Of a stretch of 64,000 bases of DNA, positions 56,841 through 64,000 are shown piece after piece (the stretch's first letter is position 1; each line of letters starts with the position of its first letter). The position numbers were made by a program, and so were the translations under genes. The notes under the pieces are model-generated. The model was not told the origin of the DNA. It saw only the letters and a list, made by a program, of their open reading frames with translations, and did not search any database. The stretch is from Diphasiastrum complanatum (Eukaryota; Streptophyta; Lycopodiopsida; Lycopodiales; Lycopodiaceae): positions 6,021,053 through 6,085,052 of the forward strand of contig CM055109.1 of NCBI GenBank assembly GCA_029204225.1, written 5' to 3'.

Positions 56841-58340
56841 CTCCTCCTAAAAACAATCTATATTGACTTGAACATGGATCTTGGTATTACTCCAAGATTG
56901 GCTCTATGCTTGATGAAGGAACTTTTGCTCAAAGGTTTGGTGAGCACATCAGCAATACAAGATGATGTGTCAATGTGCTCCAGGTAGATTTCCCCTCCAA
57001 TGAGCTTCTCTCTCACAAAGTGATGTGCAACCTCAATATGCTTGCTCCTTGCATGGAATATCGGGTTGTTGGCAAGGGCTTGGGCTGAAATGTTGTCACA
57101 CATGATCATAGGTAGATCCTCTTCCATGATTATCCTGAGCTCCACTAGCAACCTCTTGATCCAAAGCACTTCCTTTGTTGTTGTAGTGCCAGTGCCTTAT
57201 ACTTAGCTTCACAAGATGAGAGTGATACAGTATCTTGCTTTTTGGAAAGCCAAGATATAAAGTTTCCTCCAAGATATATGACAGCACTTGTAGATTTTCG
57301 ATCTGCTCTATCACTTGCAAAATCTGATTCAGAATAACCAACGATAGAAAGATCTTCACTTTTATACAATAACCATAATCAAAAGTTGAAGATATATATC
57401 TAAGCACTCTCTTGGCCATTTTCCATTGATAAATAGTAGGATTTTGCATAGCCTGGCTCAACTTATGAACACTAAAGCTTATGTCAGGTCTAGTTATTGT
57501 GAGCCAAATTAAGGAGCCTATAAGACTCCTAAAAAGTGTGATGTCCACGAAGGATCTTTCATCACCTTTGTTAGGGTCTTTTACATTTTGCTCCATAGGA
57601 GTTTCTATACTCTTACAATCTAACATATTGAACTTTTTTAACATTGAAAGAGCATACTTGGATTGACATAGAAAAGCTTTATCTTTAAGAAAGTCAATCT
57701 CTAATCCTAGTATGTAGTGAATTTTTCCAAGATCTTGCATCTTGAACTCTTTTCCAAGTGCAATCTTGGTTTCCTCAACTAACTTGATACAACTTCTTGT
57801 TAGAATGATATCATCAACATAAATAAAAAGGATGACAATATCTTTATCAAAAAACTTGACATATAAGGAAGGATCGTAGTTACTAAGATTGAATCCTAGT
57901 GACTCAAGAAAGGTGTTAAGTCGAGAATACCATGACCTTGGAGCTTGCTTTAGTCCATATAGACTTTTGAAGAGCATGCAAACTTTGTCTTTGTCATGGA
58001 TCAACCCAATAGGCTGATCCATATAAATCTCTTCTTCTAGATATCCATTTAAAATGCATTAGAGACATCTAGTTGAAGAACTTGCCAATTGAAAAAACAA
58101 GGAATAGAAATTATGATTCTAATTGATACCATCTTTGCAACTGGAGCAAAAGTCTCCTCATAATCAAGTCCATAAACTTGAGCAAAACCTTTAGCACAAA
58201 GTGTAGCCTTGTACTTGTTGATTGTGCCATCTTGACTATACTTGACTCAAAAAACTCACTTGCAACCAATGTTGTGCTTATTGGATGGAAGATCCACAAG
58301 CTCCCGTGTCTTGTTGGTCATCAAAGCATCATATTCCTCT
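56841..58340 (-). pseudogene. copia-I RT and RNase H
   Basis: Right to left: EEYDALMTNKTRELVDLP and HNIGCK (58340-58256), KYKATLCAKGFAQVYGLDYEETFAPVAKM and QLDVSNAF with a stop near 58060. Then a 308-codon frame (58022-57096): LYGLKQAPRSWYSRLNTFLESLGF, ILFIYVDDIILT (catalytic YVDD), LGKIHYILGLEIDFLKDKAF, CKSIETPMEQ, SLIGSLIWLTITRPDISFSVHKLSQ. A frameshift near 57370 leads to RNase H: GYSESDFASDRADRKST, SLSSCEAKYKAL, and 57169-56858 with CDNISAQALANNPIFHAR, KHIEVAHHFVREK, DVLTKPLSKSSF. At least three inactivating defects. Confidence 0.88.
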
Positions 58341-59156
58341 TTCATGGCAAGGCCCCTTCTTGCCACAAAGAAACACTCTACTTTCTTTTTCTTGGTCTTT
58401 GAAGTAGAGGGATGAGATGAATCATCCTCTTCACCATCTTTGTCTCGATCTTTGGCTTTGTCTTTGTTGGATGCTTGAGAGAACTGGTTCTTACTCCTTC
58501 CTTTATGCTTGTCTTTGACAAAGAGGGCTTTGTCACTTCCACCATGCTCAAGTTTGTTCATCTTGGAAAGTTTATAGCTTTGCCTAGATTCTTCAGAAAT
58601 AAGAATTCCTTGGAGAGTTTCTAGATTAGACAACTCCTCCTTAATGGCAAAAGACTAAACAAGATTATCATAGTCATCTTTGAAGCCATTTAAAATGACT
58701 TGAACTAGCTCATCTTGGTTAATAGTAGCACCAACACAGGAAAGCTCTCTATGTAAATCTTCAACTCTCAGAGCATAGTTTGATGCACTTTCTTCACTTC
58801 TAGTGGAAACTTTGGAAAATCTGATTCCTAAGAGTGAGTATTCTAGAAGTATTTTTTGCTTCATAGATGGACTTAAGTGCATCCCAAGCATCTTTGGCCG
58901 TGGTGCAAGACCCTATTTCTCTCAAAATGTCATTAGATACATTCATCTTAATGAAATGTAGAGCCATTCTAGCTCTCTTCCTATTACTTAGGAATTTCAG
59001 CCTGTGCTTGAGGCTCCTCCTCAACACCAAGCACAATATCCATAACATCCTAGAGTATCAAAATAGACTCCATTCCGAACTTTCAAATTGAGTAATTAGA
59101 AGTATTTAGTCTTTCATTTGCTTCTAGAAGATATTCTCCCAGAGGTGCCATTTAGA
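58341..59156 (-). pseudogene. copia-I gag, fused by deletion to RT
   Basis: It starts at about 59156 (MAPLGEYLLEANERLNTSNYS) with an early stop, then frame changes through RARMALHFIKMNVSNDILREIGSCTTAKDAWDAL and ILTLRNQIFQSFH. It continues through SNYALRVEDLHRELSCVGA, LVQVILNGFKDDYDNLV, stop, NLETLQGILISEESRQSYK, and a Lys/Asp-rich stretch to KKKKVECFF. At that point, where the CCHC knuckle should complete, the frame passes straight to VARRGLAMKEEYDAL, the RT lead-in. The knuckle, protease, pre-integrase and integrase are deleted. Family: close to copia-F, with which it shares gag wording. Confidence 0.85.
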
Positions 59157-59430
59157 TGAAGACTTCTTAGTTATTGGATTGCAATATGTTTGAGCTTGTT
59201 CCAATCAGACTTAAAGTTGCTGCTCTCTTTCACTATAGGTATTTTCAAGAATGTTCTACCTTCCCAGAATTACGTACTACCACTTTTCAGGTCTGAAAAT
59301 TCAGTTCCAATCCGATTTGATCCAAATACACTTCAGAGAAACGTGAGAAAAAGTGCAAAACTACTTTTTTTATTGATTTAACTCTCAATTTCTTGGACAA
59401 TTAGAGATGTTAGCATGCAAAGCTTAATTT

Positions 59431-59443
59431 GGCTCTGATACCA
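59431..59443 (-). other. Primer-binding site (copia-I)
   Basis: The + strand ggctctgatacca directly abuts the LTR start tgacaaaatttcc at 59444. Confidence 0.9.
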
Positions 59444-60189
59444 TGACAAAATTTCCAGAATTCACACGTGTGGGGTAGATCCACAAGTATGATAGATCTA
59501 ATTAAGCTTTATGATTAGCACAATAACCTGATTCTAGATTGATTAGCAAGATCATCAGAATATGATAGCAATAAATCATAAATGAGAAAAAGTACAAGAT
59601 ATCAGTGTATTAGCATTAGCCTCAACACGAGTTAGAGAGAGAAAGATAGAGAGATAACAAGCAAAATTTGTGTGGATTCAAAATGGCATAAGATAGCTAC
59701 AAAGCTTTGGTTCTTCATCAAAAATTATGAGGAGAGCTACACATATTTATGGAGTTTGAGGTAGCTCGAGGTAGAACCACATTCATCCATTATTTAATGA
59801 CATCTAAAGTGAAAACTAGAGTCTATGTGACATTTGTCACTTATCATGCATGAATCTCTACCAACTTCTTTCAAGTGTCCTAGTTCTAACTAGAAATGTA
59901 CAAATCATCATGCATGTGTCCATTACACTTTGTGCATGCCTTGCATGTCACTATTGATCACTTACAGTTAATGCATGTGAATTGTTACGAGTTTCTAATA
60001 GCATAATTTTGCTAATTCTATGTCTACAATCTATATGCAAGTTGTACTCATCATTCTAGATATGACATATCCATGTAGCTCGAGTTCTATCTAGGCCAAA
60101 CTTGGCATTTTGCATTTATGAACAACATAATTGCATGGTCCAATATTTGTAGCAAGCCTAAAGTCAAGATGGATTATTTTTCCATTTCA
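59444..60189 (-). mobile_element. 5' LTR of copia-I
   Basis: It matches the 3' LTR except for scattered substitutions, the missing 43-bp segment and small deletions at its outer end (ccatttca instead of cattgcaaca). The flanking 5-bp duplication is not clean: ctatt on the left, gcata on the right, or ccatt if the decayed LTR end is trimmed. Confidence 0.9.
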
Positions 60190-61462
60190 GCATATGAACG
60201 TGGAGTCACATGGGAAGGCTATAGCAAAAACGACAGCCATCTACTTCATTCAGAGAGATTATGAAGTCTTCTAGAAATTCAAAGGTTATGTGAACTTTGT
60301 AGAGCGCTCAACCTCAATGAAGGTTTTGAGAGTTAGATCAGATCAGGGCGGAGAGTATATGTCCAAAGAATTTCAGGAGTATTGCAAGGCACATATGGTA
60401 TTCTGCACAATACCACAATCCCATACACCCCCCAGCACAATGGTGAATAAATAGGACATTGGTCGAGGCAGCTAGATGCATGTTGGCACATGCTAAATGA
60501 CCAACAAAGTTTTGGGCAGAGGCGATGGCAACAACAAGCTACCTAAAAAACATGTCACTCTCTTCAACTGTGAGATCAAAGACACCATATGAGGTGTGGA
60601 TGAAGCGGAAGCCGAATCTCTCACATGCTAAAGTCTTTGGTTGTGTGGCACATACCAAAGGAGAAGCGGACTAAGCTTGAAGACAAAGCTGAAAAGGAAA
60701 TTTTGTAGGTTATGATTTTGATACAGGTGGCTATCGGATCTATCTTCCTCATTCAAGAAAAATCAGCCTGTCGAGATGTCAAGAGAGTAGGTTCCATGAT
60801 GATCCTGACTCAAATGAACACGAATGCATTCAAGTACCAGTTGTTGGAGAAGGCTTCTTACAGCTTGACTGAAATGAAGAAGCCCAACATGATCCCCAGC
60901 CATTACAACAAGAGGAGCAGCAGTTAGAACTGGATTTGTAGCATGAAGAACCTGTACACCAGCAGACAGAAACTCCTTTGAGGCATTCAACTCGGCCAAG
61001 AAAGGCTCCCACAAGATATGATGATGAATTCTATCAGGTTACAGAGGACATAGAATGTTGTCTAGCAATAGAACCTTTGACATATCAAGAAGCAGTGCAT
61101 AGTGAGGAAAACAAGCATTGGATTAATGCTATGGAGGATGAAAAATCAAGTACAACTCTTCTGGAGATATTGAGCGCTACAAGGCCCGCTTGGTTGCTAA
61201 GGTTTCACTCAGAAATTTGGAGTGGACCATCATGACACTTTCTCCCCAGTTGTGAAGCATGCAAGTATTCGAATCCTACTTGCACTAGCAACCCAATATA
61301 ACCTGTATATTTTGCAGATTGACAACAAGACGGCCTTCTTACACGGTGAATTAAAGGAGGAGCCCTACATGAAGCAGCCGGAAGGATTTTTGAATCCTGA
61401 ATTTCCAAATCATGCATGCCATGTTTTCAAGAGCATTTACGGCTTGAAATAGGGAGCTAGAG
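60190..61462 (+). pseudogene. copia-H integrase and RT start, right of the copia-I insertion
   Basis: It resumes the integrase cut at 56048: ESHGKAIAKTTAIYF, RDYEVF, stop, KFKGYVNFVERSTSMKVLRVRSDQGGEYMSKEF and then decayed SHTPPSTMVNK (usually TPQ.NGVAERKN). Frames 60440-60720 carry the integrase end (EADAKVFGC-like words, EEKRTKLEDKAEK). The linker follows at 60978-61060 (RHSTRPRKAPTRY), then LTYQEAVHSEENKHWINAMEDE. RT lacks its HDTWEL..LP block through a deletion and continues (61222-61452) FSPVVKHASIRILLALATQ and QIDNKTAFLHGELKEE (DV.TAFLNG.LEEE), KQPEGF, then IYGLK followed by TAG. The MITE follows. Confidence 0.82.
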
Positions 61463-61673
61463 GGCTAAATCATGGTCTGGTGGTACAAAAAAAGAGCCCT
61501 TTTCATTGTACCTTTTGGTAGTACATTTCACTTTTTGGGATTTGGGAGGGAGCTTGGTAGAGCCTACCCTCTTGGAGTATTGGGGGGTTAGTGGTGGGCC
61601 TACTCTCTCTCCTCCAATAAAAAGGTAGTGTCCTTGAAAGTCCATGTTGTACCACCAAAGCATGCTTTTAGCC
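61463..61673. mobile_element. 211-bp MITE in copia-H RT, with inverted ends and a 4-bp duplication
   Basis: It begins ggctaaatcatgg and ends with the near-complement (catgcttttagcc). The terminal inverted repeats are about 27 bp and both include tggtggtacaa. The flanks are agag (61459-61462) and agag (61674-61677). Removing the element and one agag restores the RT reading GARxWYKKNDQ, showing a real insertion. It has no coding capacity. The 4-bp duplication inside a gagag context could be misjudged by a base or two. The superfamily is not assigned: the GGCTAAA ends do not match the classical Stowaway or Tourist ends I know. Confidence 0.85.
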
Positions 61674-61677
61674 AGAG

Positions 61678-61792
61678 AGTGGTACAAGAAAAATGACCAG
61701 ACCTTGAAGAAGATTGGTTTTCAGCCACTCATACCATACTGCAATGTTTACATTCTTAGAAATGGCCAAGAATATGTCATTAGTTATAGTAT
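61678..61792 (+). pseudogene. copia-H RT continuation after the MITE
   Basis: It reads WYKKNDQTLKKIGFQPLIPYCNVY, then RNGQEYVI and a stop near 61790. This is the region after the LYGLKQ..RAWY box of Ty1/copia RT. The YVDD core and RNase H are absent, and the element ends here. Confidence 0.8.
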
Positions 61793-61799
61793 AAAATGA

Positions 61800-63020
61800 G
61801 TTAATTTTTTTTTACTTAATAAGTTCTGAAACTCGTAATTTATGGATGGGTCACATGATTTATGTGAACTTGGAAGGCAAGGGCATTTAGCCCATTATTT
61901 AGTAGAGAAGACTCAATGGAGAAATGTGTGAGTGTGAAAAAATCCTTACATATTGTATGCCTCTGATTTTCATCTGATTCAGTTTTAGACTGAGGGCCAC
62001 TTGTTTTCAGCTTGTTTCTTTCACTTAGTAGCAATAAAAATCTGTTTTGCCTTCTTCTAATGACTTGTGTCACATGTGTTCAAATTGGAGCAAAAGTGCC
62101 CACTGTTCACAAGATCCTTGGCTGTTTTTTGTGCAATGCAAATCTGAAATCTATTTGTGGCATAGAGTTTTTTGATTTGTAAAGAGGACTTGTTTCCTAT
62201 AAATTTTCTGATTGAGAAACTCAGTTTCAGACCTTAACATTCAGCAGGCTAGTGCCCAACATTGGTGGGATAAGTATACACATAGCGGTACTTCATGGTT
62301 GATCGTTACTGTTCAAACTCAGACTCTCTATGAGTTCTTTTGTTCATTATCTACTCTATATCAACTATTAATATTAATGAGTCTACTTTGCACATAGCCA
62401 CGTGCGATTAAACTCATCAGATTTTTTGTTTTTCTAAACAAGTATTATTGAAAATATGTTACCCTTTGATGCAAGATATAGATAGGTGTAGCATGCGCTA
62501 GAGAATAAAAGATTGTTTAGAAGCATAAAATGCGCTTACTGATATCACCATGAAATTATGTCTTAGAATTCGTTATAGGATTGTTAAAGTGAACATGAAT
62601 TACCTCTGAGAGCTCCACTGAATCTAAATCACCAGATCCACCCACATATAAATCGCAAACCAATATGGTGTAGCACCTGCATTGACTTCAAATTCAAGCC
62701 GAGTTCCTTGATAGTCACATTTCACTTTGCATGAAAATCACATCCGAGTGCTCAACAATGTATAACCTTTTGGGGTATAGCTTTATTGGCATTTGTGCCA
62801 CAACATCATTACACAAGTTATCATATGCGTCATTTAAGTCAATATGTATGCTCCGATTCTATAAGCATCACGCATCATGCATTGTTTGTCATAGTAGTGT
62901 GTGAACACATATCTAGCATGACAATAGTACACATATCTGGTCAATGCGTGATATGACACATATCCAATTTAATTAGAACACTTGTAGCATGCCTAACTAT
63001 CTCGAGCCACATCATGAAAT
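61800..63020. other. No gene recognised
   Basis: AT-rich sequence without a domain-bearing frame. 'acacatatct.g.ca' words near 62910-62960 are locally repeated. Confidence 0.45.
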
Positions 63021-63021
63021 T

Positions 63022-63230
63022 GTTTTGGCCTAATCATCAAAGTAGAACTCTCCTCCAACATTGATAGAGCATATCTAGATTGACATATCTTGAGCCACAT
63101 CAAATAGTTTTGGCCTAATCATCAAAGTAGAACTCTCCTCCAACATTGATAGAGCATATCTAGATTGACATATAAAAGCATAATCATGATGAAAGTCAAT
63201 CTCAAGACTTTATCACTCGAGATAGCACAA
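63022..63230 (-). pseudogene. Tandemly duplicated scrap of copia RT
   Basis: On the minus strand it reads SLEIDFHHDYAFICQSRYALSMLEE, matching the LGLEIDF...AF.CQSKYALSML segment of copia-I. An 81-bp block (ttggcctaatcatcaaag...tagattgacatat) is present twice, at 63025 and 63106, so the RYALSMLEE part occurs twice. Confidence 0.7.
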
Positions 63231-63300
63231 ACTTGATGTCAATGACTTGAGATAGCTCTATCTTGATGTCTGTCACTTGAGATAGCTCAAATTTGGATGA
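63205..63300 (-). repeat. Three units of the agctatctcaagtgatag repeat
   Basis: Reverse complements of the repeat field at 11.4-13.0 kb: gcactatctc-like cores at about 63212, 63240 and 63273, spaced about 32 bp apart (acttgagatagctc). They lie directly against the copia RT scrap. Confidence 0.7.
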
Positions 63301-64000
63301 ATATTGAATCCTTGTATATTTAAAGGTACTTAGCTACCTCAAAGTGCATGCTTATGATTCAAAGTTACTCAAATTGGATGCCTAAGATGTGATTTTCAAA
63401 TTTGAAACATTTAGATTACTCAAGTCTGATCCCTTGTCAAAGTTCAACATGCCTACAAGTTAAACACAGCTCTGCATTGAATCATCTCTATCTATTTCTA
63501 GCTTATTGAAGAAAATGCCATGTGTGATGCAATATATGCTCAGGCACTGAACTGATTTGAAATGCATTGATTTGAACTGATTTGACTTCAAATAAAATTA
63601 TATACAGTCATGGTTTATTCTCTGAGACATCAATCCTTTATTTCTTTGATAGGAACTAAGGCTTTCTATGAAGAGATTTTAGTTGTGATTTGGCCCTTGC
63701 GAGCCTCTCTTTGTTCTGCTATTATCTAGTATCATCGAGGCTTCCAGCCAGGAAAAAGTGTACTTGTTCCCCCTTTGCCATTATTATACCCTGCTTACCC
63801 CCCTGGACTTTAGTAGACTCAAAACACAAAAACCAGTCACTAAAAGAGGTCACTTCTCCAGTACAATTATTTAAGAATCCAGATATCACATTGATAGCAG
63901 TTTGAAGAACTAATTTGTTTGATTCGTAGTTGGTGGAAAACTAATAGAGACAAATTCTTGAAATCGCTTTGCATACACTTTTGGTCCAACAACTGAAATG
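63301..64000. other. No gene recognised
   Basis: AT-rich sequence to the window end. A 71-codon frame (63690-63905) has no recognisable domain. Confidence 0.45.

Noticed and set aside
56044-60194. A 5-bp target duplication for copia-I
   Set aside because: The flanks read ctatt and gcata; only trimming the decayed LTR end gives ccatt as a near match, so I do not claim one.

Overview
The window is nuclear DNA from a land plant, probably one with a large, transposon-rich genome. It has AT-rich intergenic DNA, GT-AG introns, plant-type GDSL lipase and NIP aquaporin sequences, and dense Ty1/copia, Ty3/gypsy, CACTA and LINE remains. I cannot name the species. A fern or another large-genome vascular plant would fit, but that is a guess. 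I found no tRNA, rRNA or CRISPR.

Only one host gene looks intact: a five-exon secreted GDSL esterase/lipase (14885-16688, + strand, 362 aa by my splicing). Other host-like pieces are two decayed NIP-aquaporin fragments (2.6-3.0 kb on -, 44.0-44.2 kb on +). A broken multi-exon gene at the left edge (1-2.1 kb, -) looks transposase-like but is not one I can name.

Layout: 0-2.1 kb unknown multi-exon pseudogene; 2.3-5.8 kb repeats and an aquaporin relic; 5.8-9.8 kb a + strand gypsy 5' end (LTR, PBS, gag) cut by a + strand copia 5' end (copia-A: LTR, PBS, gag); 11.4-13.0 kb a degenerate short-unit repeat field; 14.8-16.7 kb GDSL gene; 17.3-18.6 kb gypsy protease/RT relic (-); 18.7-24.0 kb copia-B (-), carrying a 1,136-bp solo LTR with a 5-bp duplication; 24.0-26.9 kb copia-C (-), lacking RT; 28.1-30.4 kb the 3' end of a CACTA transposon with a hairpin-rich array and very long CT microsatellites; 33.4-35.0 kb LINE relic (-); 35.3-36.8 kb a 500-bp unit in three near-identical tandem copies; 36.6-42.8 kb copia-D, -F and -G (-) run together, F and G sharing one LTR; 45.8-46.9 kb copia integrase relic; 47.7-48.9 kb gypsy relic; 53.2-55.0 kb copia-E (-); 55.0-61.8 kb copia-H (+), interrupted by copia-I (-, 56049-60189, two LTRs) and by a 211-bp MITE (61463-61673); 63.0-63.3 kb a duplicated copia RT scrap.

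No conventional multi-gene pathway is visible. The history is one of nested insertion, internal deletion, inversion, LTR recombination and tandem duplication. The most unusual items are copia-F, which keeps a 596-codon frame across two large internal deletions; copia-I, which has lost protease and integrase but keeps both LTRs; a micro-inversion bounded on one side by an inverted repeat; a 76-bp sequence found at two chimeric junctions; and the hairpin array at the CACTA end.
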